In this document: one piece after another, positions 53,700-63,450 of the stretch
How the letters are laid out: each line of letters starts with the position of its first letter
Numbering within the stretch: the stretch's first letter is position 1
DNA from: Paludibacteraceae bacterium
GTDB taxonomy: Bacteria; Bacteroidota; Bacteroidia; Bacteroidales; Paludibacteraceae
Assembly (NCBI GenBank): GCA_017647145.1
Contig: JAGCLD010000004.1
Coordinates: forward strand, 1 to 64,000
Length of the DNA stretch: 64,000 bases
Reading direction: 5' to 3'
Translations under genes and position numbers: made by a program
Notes under the pieces: model-generated
Database searches by the model: none
What the model saw: only the letters and a program-made list of their open reading frames with translations
Told to the model about the DNA's origin: nothing

Positions 53700-55550
53700 T
53701 TAGTAATATAACACCTTTTCTACTGTGGTTTTACCTGAGCGATATATGCTATGCTTGAGGAGTAGTCCTGAGCATGGTTTCGTAAGTACTCGCCCGAATA
53801 AATCATAATAATTGACCTTCAAAAGTTCATCCTCTGTCGATTCCACAGAAGTCTGTGAAGGATTATATAGTTGAGCGGATATAAGCAAATTCTTCACATA
53901 AGCATCGTTATTGGTTTTATTGTTAAGACGTACATAAATAGAGGGTCCCCATGGAGCCGTATCACTATTAAGATTCACCAGATGCGGTTTGTAACTTCCA
54001 CTTGAACCATTCTTTACTTGTGTCCCAACTTGTGTCCATGTAATTCCATCGGCGGAGAACTCCACAACCACAGCTGCAGAAGAACTACCCACTGCCTTCA
54101 TATCCATTGAGGCTGTACATCCTTTTGCCAAAGGGAAAGGTCCCCACATAAGTGTAGTAGTCTTCTTCTTTATACTCAATTCTTCTGTATGCATGATAAT
54201 ATCCGTACATTCACCATCAGGACGATTTTCACCGGAACCTGGTACATCAGGTTTTCCCTCTTCTGGTTCGGGTTGAGTGAGCGAACCTTCTACATATTCT
54301 TTAGCCCCTAAGTCGGGTGCAGCACCATAATACGACAATGCAAAATTAGGTTTAAGACGTATAGATGTCTGTACAGTCCCCTTGTTGATAGCCGGATTAT
54401 TACTTTTGAGTTGGAATAGCTTTTCTATACGTGGATCACTGAGACGGTAATTCTCATCGCGAGGCAATTTAGCATCTTCGCAATTAAGACTCTCAAACAT
54501 ATCAGCCGTAAAGGCAAGTCCCATGTTCCAACTATTTGTTGTTTCAATACTTCCGACAGCAATGCTTTGTCCTGTACCGGCATAAGAGAGATTATTAATC
54601 ATTACATGTTGTCCCATGGTGGGTACTTCTGCAAAAGCAAAGTTACCTATTCCATTGTTATTGTAGCCTGTACAGTTGATGCATGTAACTCCCCATGCAT
54701 TATGATTCTGGTCAAAGCCTTTGCTCACATTGTTGAAAGCAAAGCTATTGAGCACTACATTGGGAGCATTGCCATCTACACCTCCTCCACCACCTAATTT
54801 AAAGCCATTACCATCTCCTTGAAAAGTAGATATATAGTCCTGCCAAAAGTTTTGTCCATTGCCAAATGACCAGCAACTATCAATCAACACGGGCTCACTC
54901 CCGCCATAGACATCCCAACCATCATCTACATTCTCCCATGCTCTACATCCTCTAAAGACTGTACCTATACCTTCTTTGGCTGCAAATCCATCACCGTTTT
55001 CTCCTTTGTTACCCGTATCAGCATTGCGATAACTATCACAGTTGAGCACTAAAGCATTGACAGAACCACTTCCGATAGAAATACCGTCGTGACCACATTG
55101 CTCTATGATACAACCTTCCACTATGATGTTTTCTCCAGCAATGATAATACCATTGTGTCCAGCCTTGTAGATTTTCATTCCTCTAACATGCCAATAGTTT
55201 CGTCTTAGGTCAAGCCCTCTATATGTAGAGTTTTCTGAACCATAATTCCTAAAAGACGAACAATCAAAAACGGGTAATTCTCCTTTCACTGCAAACCAAC
55301 ATACGGGTTGTTGTTGCGTACCATCGTTTTTGGCTTTGATAGTAGCATGCACGGTGTAAGTTCCTCCTTTCGTCCAACATGTATCGCCTGCTTGTAGTGT
55401 AGTGGCTACCTTTGCGGGAGTGGCCCAGGCTGTTTCCCATGTGAGTCCGTCACTTATATCATTTCCATTTGGAGCAAGATAATAGACTTTTGCATTCAGT
55501 TGTGCAAAGACTAATAGACATAATGACAAACAAAATGTAATTTTTTTCAT
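53700..55550 (-). CDS. Secreted right-handed beta-helix (pectate-lyase-like) protein
   Basis: 616 residues from the ATG at 55550; an upstream frame start adds a non-signal leader. Signal peptide over about 1-20 (ending LNAK). The mature start YYLAPNGNDISDGLTWETAW and the beta-helix with YWHVRGMKIYKAGHNGIIIAG resemble family 9 polysaccharide lyases. A jelly-roll-like module at about 460-560 and a short T9SS-tail-like end follow (VNYYDLFGRVL...VEKVLYY). It is 65 bp after its larger paralogue. Likely a surface or secreted pectin-degrading enzyme. Confidence 0.78.
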   Translation of the reverse strand: MKKITFCLSLCLLVFAQLNAKVYYLAPNGNDISDGLTWETAWATPAKVATTLQAGDTCWTKGGTYTVHATIKAKNDGTQQQPVCWFAVKGELPVFDCSSFRNYGSENSTYRGLDLRRNYWHVRGMKIYKAGHNGIIIAGENIIVEGCIIEQCGHDGISIGSGSVNALVLNCDSYRNADTGNKGENGDGFAAKEGIGTVFRGCRAWENVDDGWDVYGGSEPVLIDSCWSFGNGQNFWQDYISTFQGDGNGFKLGGGGGVDGNAPNVVLNSFAFNNVSKGFDQNHNAWGVTCINCTGYNNNGIGNFAFAEVPTMGQHVMINNLSYAGTGQSIAVGSIETTNSWNMGLAFTADMFESLNCEDAKLPRDENYRLSDPRIEKLFQLKSNNPAINKGTVQTSIRLKPNFALSYYGAAPDLGAKEYVEGSLTQPEPEEGKPDVPGSGENRPDGECTDIIMHTEELSIKKKTTTLMWGPFPLAKGCTASMDMKAVGSSSAAVVVEFSADGITWTQVGTQVKNGSSGSYKPHLVNLNSDTAPWGPSIYVRLNNKTNNDAYVKNLLISAQLYNPSQTSVESTEDELLKVNYYDLFGRVLTKPCSGLLLKHSIYRSGKTTVEKVLYY

Positions 55551-55615
55551 TCTTGATTTATATTTATAGGTCAGGGAGAGGGTCACTCTCCCTGACAATG
55601 TGACTATGCTTACTT

Positions 55616-58387
55616 TTACAGATTTACTACCATTTTACGCGCTATGCGTTCTTGGCCATTGTTCATCATCACAACATACACTCCTTGAGGTAGAGATGTT
55701 GTATTGATTGGTAAATAGTAATCAGCTCCTTGTTCGATTGTACCACTATATGCCATCATAATGATCTTACCATTCAAGTCACATACACTCACACGTACAG
55801 TAGCCGCAATAGCAGAACTCATCTTCAAGATAGCCTCTCCAGAGTATTGTCCTTGCATTACCTCTAGTGATGTAGTAGCCTCATGATTCATGATGGTCTG
55901 TATGTCTGTACTCACTCCTCCTTCAACCAATTCATAAGGACCAAGGTCTCGTGCTGCGCCATAAATAGGTTGGTATAGGAATGGAAATTCATCCGTATAA
56001 GGGACCGGCTTGTTGAGTCCTGCATCCACTAGTTTACTTCCACTCTTCAAACGTCCGAACCTTGGAGGCATACTTCCATCTGTACCACGGGGAGCTATAG
56101 CATCTGTCTCACTAAGACTCTCATAGTCGCTACGACTGAAGTTGCTCACTAAGTTTTTGTAGAAAGTTTTTCCTTGTTCTGCATTACCCAAATAAGCATT
56201 GTTACTTTCGCTTCCTACAAGAATCTCTTGTCTTCCGAAACATACATTATTATAAAACTCTGAATTAGAACCTCCACCTGATTCAAACATAAAGTCGTAT
56301 CCATTGTCGAATGCCAATCCACCGATGATGACATGTCCACCTTTGTGACTATTGCAGTCAAATCCTTTTGTACTTCCGCTCTTATCACATCCAAAGGCAA
56401 TACAGTTGTAGGCATAATGCACGCCCTCAGAACTACCACCCGTTCCATTACCTCCTAATTTTATACCATTACCATTACCGGAAAATCCATGTCCTGAATC
56501 AAAGTATTCTTTTACCCACAAGTGGTCTTCTGCATTACCAGATTCCCATGCCCAGCACTCTATGAGTGTCACGTCAAAGTCGGTTTCATATAAATCCCAA
56601 GCATCATCACTATTGCGCCAAGCACGGCAACGGATAAATCTATTACCTTTTCCATTATGCATTTTACAAGCAAATCCATCGGCATCACTACCATAATTAC
56701 TATCATAGTCGCAGTTGTGGTGACTATCACAGTCAATAATATCATTATAAGCGCAGAAGCTACCATCATTTTTACTACCCAATCCACTATCAGCAAAGTT
56801 GTGTCCGAATCCTAATTGGATTCCTGTATCAAGATTGTAGCTGAACTCACATCGTTCGATGCGATTGTGACTACCTTCGAGTTTGATAGCATTGTCTGCT
56901 GCATGCATAATGTGTAGGCCATACAGATGCCAATAGTTACCTGTTAGCAAAATGCCTCTATCACCCACATTGGCTGTGCTACGATTACAATCCAACAACT
57001 GTTGTTCAAAGTCAAAGATAGGGGTTTCGCCTTCATAGTTACGGATTGTGATTGGAGCATCGGCTGTTCCTGAAGTCTTAATGCGCACAGTGAGTTTTCC
57101 ACTACTATCTCGTGTTGTGAATTTATATCGTCCACCTCTACAAATGATGACGTCACCTGGTTTTGCTTGATTAACGGCATGTTGAAGATTCATCCAAGGT
57201 TGCGTAAAACTACCATCTCCTGCATCATTTCCGTCAGGAGCAAGATAATACTCGGTAACTGATGTTTCTGCACCTCTACCTGTGAGTGTGACAGTTGATT
57301 GAGCGTTTCCACCAGATATATTGATAGTGGCGTTATAGTCGCTTAAATATGTAGGAGCAAATTTCACATGTATAGTGCTTGTCAAGGCAGCATCTGCATA
57401 AGGCAGTTCTATGGTTTGCGCATAAGTAGTTCCGTCATTGCTCAGACTGAAGGTGTTGGAAGTGCTTGTTAGAGATATTTTTCCCGTAGCCGGAGTTAAG
57501 AATTTAGTAGTAATACTCAAGGTGAGAACTTTTGATTCACCTGTCTTTACATTCTTGAAGGCTATGGAATTGACTTCCGGTGTGATGGAAGGCACCGTCA
57601 GTGTAGTAGCCTTGAGAGTAGCCGGCGATGTAGTAAGATAGTTTCTATTATCGTTTACACCATTATACTCATATGCCACAAAAGAATATGTTTCTCCGGG
57701 TAGTAATCCGGATACCGAAAGTGTTGCTGCATTATCGGAAGCTACCAAGACAGTGCCATCTTCCAATGTTTTCGGGAAATTGCCCACATAAGCCACTCCA
57801 TCTTCTGGAACAAAGGAACATTCATCACCTTTTTGATAAACTACCAAGCGTCCTTCTCCATCGCCTTTTTCCACATTGAGCGTAAGGGTATTTCCTTTTA
57901 TGTCAGAGATGGAGAGAGAGGCTTGCTTTGTAGGTTCTTGTGCAAGATTTACATAAGCAATCTCAATATCATCCACAAAGATCGTTGCACTGCTACATGT
58001 GAATCGGATGAGCACTCCCGAAGTAGTAGATTCATTGATGACATGGGTAGCTGACCCATAAGTAGATGAAGAGGATACCTTCACACTACCTATCTCAGTC
58101 CATGTTTGTCCATTGTCTATGGATTTTTCAACAGTGAGGGTTTTGTTACTACCACTTCCCCTATGTTTATATGCAATCTGCGTCGGGTTGTTGATAGGTG
58201 CTGTCGTCATAGTAGCTTTTGCACCCATTGCTGCGCGTGTACTACCGTTATCTTTTTTAAAAGTTACTCCTGTTGATGTCCATCCTTCAGGAAGAGATGA
58301 AGAGTCAAAGTCAACAAAGATTGGGCTTGCTGCATAGAGCATAACACTCATCGTGAGCAAAGAGAGGGTTAAGAATATTTTCTTCAT
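55616..58387 (-). CDS. Secreted multidomain pectate-lyase-like protein with T9SS sorting tail
   Basis: 923 residues with a signal peptide over about 1-19. A jelly-roll/choice-of-anchor module lies at about 20-150, Ig-like/fibronectin-like modules at about 150-375, then a right-handed beta-helix at about 378-830. The helix starts EYYLAPDGNDAGDGSF and includes NYWHLYGLHIMHAADNAIKLEG, as in PL9 lyases. The last 75 or so residues are a T9SS type A sorting domain (VSVCDLNGKIIM...LPQGVYVVMMNNGQERIARKMVVNL). Substrate is probably pectin or polygalacturonate. It is the first gene of a two-gene unit with palindromes upstream. Confidence 0.82.
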   Translation of the reverse strand: MKKIFLTLSLLTMSVMLYAASPIFVDFDSSSLPEGWTSTGVTFKKDNGSTRAAMGAKATMTTAPINNPTQIAYKHRGSGSNKTLTVEKSIDNGQTWTEIGSVKVSSSSTYGSATHVINESTTSGVLIRFTCSSATIFVDDIEIAYVNLAQEPTKQASLSISDIKGNTLTLNVEKGDGEGRLVVYQKGDECSFVPEDGVAYVGNFPKTLEDGTVLVASDNAATLSVSGLLPGETYSFVAYEYNGVNDNRNYLTTSPATLKATTLTVPSITPEVNSIAFKNVKTGESKVLTLSITTKFLTPATGKISLTSTSNTFSLSNDGTTYAQTIELPYADAALTSTIHVKFAPTYLSDYNATINISGGNAQSTVTLTGRGAETSVTEYYLAPDGNDAGDGSFTQPWMNLQHAVNQAKPGDVIICRGGRYKFTTRDSSGKLTVRIKTSGTADAPITIRNYEGETPIFDFEQQLLDCNRSTANVGDRGILLTGNYWHLYGLHIMHAADNAIKLEGSHNRIERCEFSYNLDTGIQLGFGHNFADSGLGSKNDGSFCAYNDIIDCDSHHNCDYDSNYGSDADGFACKMHNGKGNRFIRCRAWRNSDDAWDLYETDFDVTLIECWAWESGNAEDHLWVKEYFDSGHGFSGNGNGIKLGGNGTGGSSEGVHYAYNCIAFGCDKSGSTKGFDCNSHKGGHVIIGGLAFDNGYDFMFESGGGSNSEFYNNVCFGRQEILVGSESNNAYLGNAEQGKTFYKNLVSNFSRSDYESLSETDAIAPRGTDGSMPPRFGRLKSGSKLVDAGLNKPVPYTDEFPFLYQPIYGAARDLGPYELVEGGVSTDIQTIMNHEATTSLEVMQGQYSGEAILKMSSAIAATVRVSVCDLNGKIIMMAYSGTIEQGADYYLPINTTSLPQGVYVVMMNNGQERIARKMVVNL

Positions 58388-58426
58388 ATGTAATAATTAT
58401 TTAGGGTTTCACACAATAATCATTCA

Positions 58427-58435
58427 GCAAAATTA
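58427..58435 (-). promoter_or_regulatory. -7 box of the beta-helix operon
   Basis: Minus strand TAATTTTGC (58435-58427), exact consensus, 39 bp before the start codon at 58387. No clear -33 TTTG. Confidence 0.6.
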
Positions 58436-58506
58436 AAAGTTACTCCGGACAGGATTGATGTCATAAAAGTGTTTTATGTATTACGAATTGACATGTTGAC
58501 ATTTTT

Positions 58507-58567
58507 ACGTATAAAAAAATGACGTTATACGTGTAGAAATAAATTTACTTACAAGTATTTATACTTG
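58507..58567. promoter_or_regulatory. Two palindromes upstream of the beta-helix operon
   Basis: ACGTATAA (58507-58514) with TTATACGT (58525-58532), and CAAGTAT-TT-ATACTTG (58552-58567). Both arms are perfect. They lie about 72 and 117 bp upstream of the -7 box, positions suited to an activator or to a looping repressor. No regulator gene is adjacent. Confidence 0.45.
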
Positions 58568-58601
58568 CGATTATGGATGTATGGCAAAAGAGCTGTTAAA
58601 G

Positions 58602-58689
58602 TATCTTGATGGTATCTAGTTCCTATCTAGTTCCTATCTGTTTTGTATCTAATTCCCATCTAGTGATTCCAGAGTTGTCCCTAGATGGA
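58602..58689 (+). repeat. 11-bp periodic repeat, locus 5
   Basis: Eight 11-mers: TATCTTGATGG, TATCTAGTTCC twice, TATCTGTTTTG, TATCTAATTCC, CATCTAGTGAT, TCCAGAGTTGT, CCCTAGATGGA. The first three of the core are the same as at locus 1 (3513), 55 kb away. Confidence 0.75.
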
Positions 58690-58733
58690 CCTGCGATGCT
58701 AGGTCAGGGGTGGGTAGGAAGGAGGGAAAGGGT

Positions 58734-61700
58734 TTAGATGGTAATAATTTTACCGATTTCGACATAACAAAGATAGCCTTGACACTGATAACCCATTTGA
58801 GTGATATAGTTCATATAGTCTTTGACTTGTGAGGTGTATTTGTCGTCGATGAGTTCGCCGAATTTATAGTCAATGACAATTGCTTTTCTTTCATTTGGAT
58901 CAATCATTAGCCTGTCAGGACGACGCGTGAGCCCATTTGGCAAAAGAATGGAAGCTTCATTGTGAACGATGTACTTCTTGTCAAACCAGTCTTCCGATTG
59001 CACCATTTTTCTGAATCGATCAAGTTCTTGTCGGATGACCTCTGTTTCATCTGCACTAATTCTTCCTTCACACAGAGCAACCTGAACAGCAGAGTTGAAG
59101 TCCTCTTCATAGTGAATATTCTTGAGGATGTCGTGCATAATGATTCCCAGTCTTCTTCTGTCTTCGTGTAGGGGTTTGTTGAGTTGGTGAGGTACGAAGG
59201 TGTTTTTTATCTTCAGTCGGTCTGAGATAGCATGATACTGAAATCCAAGGACCTCGGATGGATTCTTAAGGGATTGGGCAGGAAGGCATTGAGAGAGGTC
59301 TTCTATACCCTCTTGATAGATGGTTGAGTCATCTGCTTCTGTGAGTTGTTCTTGATGGTTATTGAGGTAAGCACAGAGTAATTGTGCAGTGCTATTAATT
59401 TTTCCCTGTTCCTTGTAAGGCGTCATACAATAGAGACCTTGGACTGCACGTGTGAATGCCACATAGAGAAGATTGAGATTATCTATCAATATATTGAGTT
59501 TTTCCGCCAGATAAATATCCGCGAAGTCCGTGTTAACCAGATTTTCTTTTGATGAGATGGGCAGTAGTTGTGGTTGTGATTCATCGGTTTTATTTGGATT
59601 TTGACACCACAGGATGTCACCCTGCATAACCTTGATGCTCCACACAAATGGAATGATGACATGCTCAAACTCAAGACCTTTAGACTGATGTATTGTCATC
59701 ACATTTATTGCGTCGTCCACATTGGGACAAGGTACTGTTTTGTTTTTCCCCACTTTCTCCCACCATTCAATGAATCCCCTTATATCAGCATTATTATCGT
59801 TGACATATTGGAATACGCAGTCTAAGAAACATTGCAAAAAGATTTCTTCTCCCTGAATGTCGCCTAATTGGAAGAATGAGATGAGTTGTTGTATGCGGTC
59901 ACAAAGCGATAGTTTGCTTATTTCCGCATATTTTGTCCGCTCATCATCTGTAAAGAGAAGTGATTTTTGCGCCTTGCTGGCACGAGTGATTGCTTCGTCA
60001 GTGGGTGTGCCTTGACACTTCAGATAGTAATAGTTGAGGGCAACATAGCGAATCGTAGATTCTTGGTCTAAGTGCAGGAGTAAACTATTGACCAACAATC
60101 GTACTCCAAGTGCATTATTAACACAGAGACCTTCATTTGAGACTACACGATGACCTTGTTGTAAAAGAGCCGATGTGATGTGTTGTGCATCTATGTTGTT
60201 TCTAACCAATAGAGTTATATCTCGTGGTTGTACACCTTGATTTAGGAGTGTGTTTACCCGCTGAAGTGCCTTTTCCGTAGCCCAAGCGTGATAATTGAGT
60301 GTGTCATCTTTGGCTTGTTGTATGATTTGCACATAGCCCTTATTGACATTCGCTTCAACCGGTGTTTGACGAATAGTTTCATAGGCCTTTTGGAGGGTAT
60401 CTTCCAATCCTTTCTGCGGGTATTCATGCTGCAAGTAGTCAGTAATAAGGTTCACGGCTTCCTTGAAAAAACGATTGTTGAATTCAACGATGTTTTCTCC
60501 ACTTCTATAATTGTTAGGCAATTTCGCCTCTACAGAAGCCGGAATATCTTGCTGAATACGCGTGTTGAGTAAAGTCCAATCAGAGTTTCTCCACCTATAA
60601 ATACTCTGCTTCACATCACCCACCACCAAATTACTATGTCCATTTCCGAGGCTTTCTTCGATAAGCGGTCGGAAATTGTCCCACTGCATAGCAGATGTAT
60701 CTTGAAATTCATCAAGCATAAAATGTTTGTAGCGCACCCCTATTTTCTCATAGACGAAAGGAGTGTCACTCTCTCCAATAATACGACGGAGGAGGACATT
60801 TGTATCACTGATTGGCAAAATATTTTGTTCGCTTGCAAGCGTGCGAAGGTGGTGTTCTATATCGCTTAAGATGCCCATTGTATTGAGGTGCTGGAGCATT
60901 GTAAGCGCAGTTTCATAAGAACGATAGGATTCATCCCACCAAGCAATTAGTTTCTCTAATATTGGCAAAAGAGACTCGTAAATACCTTGAATAGCCGTCC
61001 TCACATTCTCAGGAGTAGTCTTTGCATAACACTGGTCAACTCCATCGGTGAAAGCAGAGAAGGATTTAGAAGGTTGCTTGATGATGCCATTTGCCCAATT
61101 GTTCAACAGCGACATTGCAGAACGACTTCCACCCTTGAAATGAGTGGTTTGCAATCCAGCATTGTCTAAAATCCTTAGGGCTTGATAAGCCAAGTCATGA
61201 AGGGAAGATTCAAGCGAGTTTTTTTTTGCAAGAAGCGCTTTCTTAAATGCTGACAAATGGGACTTCTCTATTGATTTATTTTGTGAGTTGTTACGTAAGT
61301 ACTGTTCAGCAAAAAGTTGTTTTCCCAAGTTCTCAATATCGTTTCGGATGTTCCATGATTTGCCTTCCTGAATATTTTCCTTGGTGTATTGTATCAGCCA
61401 TTTAAAGAGTGGAGTGTTTTCTTTCAAGTCAGAAAACATCACATCAATGGCCTGTTGCAACAACGCCTCCGTGTCAAGATAAACACTGTAGGAACCCGAC
61501 AGACCTATCTCTCGAGCAAAAGCACGAACGATACGCTGGAAAAAACTATCAATGGTGCTGATAGAGAAAGATGAATAGTCTTGAAGAATGCCAATCAACA
61601 GACGCCCTGCCCGCTCATTAACCGTCCATTCATCCATATTGAAGGTTGCACATAACTCAGCTCGATAAGGCGAAGCTTCACCCTTGGACAACTTATAAAG

Positions 61701-61874
61701 TTGCTGAATCAAGCGTTGCTTCATCTCATTGGTAGCCTTGTGTGTGAAAGTAACAGCAAGAATACGCCTATAGGACCTATCATCTGTATCTTCAAAAAGC
61801 ATCCGGATATACTCTCTAACAAGGGTATATGTCTTACCAGATCCAGCCGATGCTTTATAGACTGACAGGGGCAT
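58734..61874 (-). CDS. UvrD/RecB-type helicase-nuclease (AddA-like)
   Basis: 1046 residues. Walker A KASAGSGKTYTLVREY (about 7-22) and AVTFTHKATNEMK (motif Ia), HFMLDEFQDTSAMQW (motif II), GDVKQSIYRWR (motif III), VMTIHQSKGLEFEHVI (motif V) and LYVAFTRA (motif VI) show an SF1A helicase. The C-terminal nuclease has RRPDRLMID and IDYKFGE, the PD-(D/E)XK pattern. It should process double-strand breaks with an AddB partner, but none is next to it. It is 17 bp after the SUI1 gene. Confidence 0.9.
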   Translation of the reverse strand: MPLSVYKASAGSGKTYTLVREYIRMLFEDTDDRSYRRILAVTFTHKATNEMKQRLIQQLYKLSKGEASPYRAELCATFNMDEWTVNERAGRLLIGILQDYSSFSISTIDSFFQRIVRAFAREIGLSGSYSVYLDTEALLQQAIDVMFSDLKENTPLFKWLIQYTKENIQEGKSWNIRNDIENLGKQLFAEQYLRNNSQNKSIEKSHLSAFKKALLAKKNSLESSLHDLAYQALRILDNAGLQTTHFKGGSRSAMSLLNNWANGIIKQPSKSFSAFTDGVDQCYAKTTPENVRTAIQGIYESLLPILEKLIAWWDESYRSYETALTMLQHLNTMGILSDIEHHLRTLASEQNILPISDTNVLLRRIIGESDTPFVYEKIGVRYKHFMLDEFQDTSAMQWDNFRPLIEESLGNGHSNLVVGDVKQSIYRWRNSDWTLLNTRIQQDIPASVEAKLPNNYRSGENIVEFNNRFFKEAVNLITDYLQHEYPQKGLEDTLQKAYETIRQTPVEANVNKGYVQIIQQAKDDTLNYHAWATEKALQRVNTLLNQGVQPRDITLLVRNNIDAQHITSALLQQGHRVVSNEGLCVNNALGVRLLVNSLLLHLDQESTIRYVALNYYYLKCQGTPTDEAITRASKAQKSLLFTDDERTKYAEISKLSLCDRIQQLISFFQLGDIQGEEIFLQCFLDCVFQYVNDNNADIRGFIEWWEKVGKNKTVPCPNVDDAINVMTIHQSKGLEFEHVIIPFVWSIKVMQGDILWCQNPNKTDESQPQLLPISSKENLVNTDFADIYLAEKLNILIDNLNLLYVAFTRAVQGLYCMTPYKEQGKINSTAQLLCAYLNNHQEQLTEADDSTIYQEGIEDLSQCLPAQSLKNPSEVLGFQYHAISDRLKIKNTFVPHQLNKPLHEDRRRLGIIMHDILKNIHYEEDFNSAVQVALCEGRISADETEVIRQELDRFRKMVQSEDWFDKKYIVHNEASILLPNGLTRRPDRLMIDPNERKAIVIDYKFGELIDDKYTSQVKDYMNYITQMGYQCQGYLCYVEIGKIITI

Positions 61875-61891
61875 AATCTCCGAACTATTGA

Positions 61892-62221
61892 TTAGAAATT
61901 AATACGTTTCACCTTGTGTCCTTTTTGTTCCAAGAACACAGCTACCTTTTGACGCATGTCACCTTGAATCAAGATTTCTCCACCTCGCACAGAACCTCCT
62001 GTGCTACATGTGACTTTTAGTTCCTTGGCTAATTCCTTAATCTGAACGTCATCCCACGTGAACCCACTTACAATTGTTGCGGGTTTCCCATTACGTTTTT
62101 CCATCTCTACACGCAATAATTGACGTTCCATTTCAGCCTTTACGGGCTCTTGAATGGGTGCTTCTTCCTGTATCGGTGTGTCAAGGAGAGCCCCTAATTT
62201 AGATTTCCAATCTTCCTGCAT
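61892..62221 (-). CDS. SUI1/YciH-family translation factor
   Basis: 109 residues. The SUI1 core occupies about 36-105: KPATIVSGFTWDD, IKELAKELKVTCSTGGSVRGGEILIQGD, ending in GHKVKRINF. It resembles eukaryotic eIF1 and bacterial YciH, which affects start-codon selection or stress translation. The start overlaps the clpX stop by one base, so the two are translationally coupled. Confidence 0.9.
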   Translation of the reverse strand: MQEDWKSKLGALLDTPIQEEAPIQEPVKAEMERQLLRVEMEKRNGKPATIVSGFTWDDVQIKELAKELKVTCSTGGSVRGGEILIQGDMRQKVAVFLEQKGHKVKRINF

Positions 62222-63450
62222 TACAAAGCAAAGTTTAGTTTTTCTATTTTCGCTTTAGCATACTCTAATGTAAGTACATATTGTTGAAGGTCGGATGAAG
62301 GAATTTCATACATTAGATCAGTCATAATAGCTTCGGCAATAGAGCGCAATCCACGTGCACCTAATTTAAACTCGATAGCCTTATCAACGATATAGTCTAA
62401 GACTTCCTCTGAAAAGGATAACTTAACACCATCCATCTCAAACAATCGTTCATACTGCTTGACAATAGCATTTTTAGGTTCAGTAAGGATACGCTTCAAA
62501 GCAGTCCTATCCAAGGGTTCTAAATAGCTGAGAACCGGGAGACGACCAATGATTTCAGGGATCAAGCCAAAACTCTTTAAATCTTGTGGCGTGATGTATT
62601 GTAATAGATTGTCTGCATCAATTTTATGTACATTTTGTACAGAGGTATAACCGACCGTGTGTGTATTCAATCGAGAAGCAATACGACGTTCTATACCATC
62701 AAATGCTCCCCCACAAATAAACAAGATATTCTGAGTGTTAACCGCAATCATCTTTTGGTCAGGATGTTTACGACCACCTTGTGGTGGAACATTCACTATG
62801 CTTCCCTCTAACAACTTTAAGAGACCTTGCTGAACTCCTTCTCCACTTACGTCACGCGTGATGCTCGGATTATCTCCTTTACGAGCTATCTTGTCAATTT
62901 CATCAATAAAGACTATCCCCCGTTCTGCCTCTTCCACCTTATAGTCGGCAACCTGCAGCAAGCGTGTCAAAACACTCTCAATATCCTCGCCCACATAACC
63001 AGCCTCCGTCAAGACAGTAGCATCAACGATTGTGAAAGGCACAGAGAGTTTCTTTGCAATGGTCTTAGCCAAGAGCGTTTTACCCGTACCTGTATGTCCA
63101 ACCATGATGATATTTGACTTGTCAATCTCCACGGCATTATCATCACCTACACATGCCAACCGTTTATAATGATTGTACACAGCCACAGATAAATATCGTT
63201 TAGCAGCATCTTGACCTATGACATATTGATCAAGATACTCTTTGATTTCATTGGGTTTAGGCAGCGAAGTAATGTCTATTTTTTCAGCCTGTTTTTTCGG
63301 AGCATCCTTATGAATCAACGAGTTTGCATACTCAATGCAATCACTGCATATACATGCATCAATATATCCCCTAAAGAGTAGAGGCACTTCACTTTCCTTA
63401 CGTCCACAAAAGCCGCACACCGCTTCCTTTTCGGTAGTTTTTTTAGCCAT
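62221..63450 (-). CDS. clpX: ATP-dependent Clp protease ATP-binding subunit ClpX
   Basis: 409 residues. N-terminal zinc-binding domain (CGFCGRK...CICSDC, about 12-39), Walker [13 protein letters not shown] (about 118-129), Walker [11 protein letters not shown] (about 179-188), and the pore and sensor regions ([26 protein letters not shown]). ClpX unfolds substrates for ClpP. clpP is not next to it. It overlaps glyS by one base and SUI1 by one base, forming a coupled unit. Confidence 0.96.
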   Translation of the reverse strand: MAKKTTEKEAVCGFCGRKESEVPLLFRGYIDACICSDCIEYANSLIHKDAPKKQAEKIDITSLPKPNEIKEYLDQYVIGQDAAKRYLSVAVYNHYKRLACVGDDNAVEIDKSNIIMVGHTGTGKTLLAKTIAKKLSVPFTIVDATVLTEAGYVGEDIESVLTRLLQVADYKVEEAERGIVFIDEIDKIARKGDNPSITRDVSGEGVQQGLLKLLEGSIVNVPPQGGRKHPDQKMIAVNTQNILFICGGAFDGIERRIASRLNTHTVGYTSVQNVHKIDADNLLQYITPQDLKSFGLIPEIIGRLPVLSYLEPLDRTALKRILTEPKNAIVKQYERLFEMDGVKLSFSEEVLDYIVDKAIEFKLGARGLRSIAEAIMTDLMYEIPSSDLQQYVLTLEYAKAKIEKLNFAL

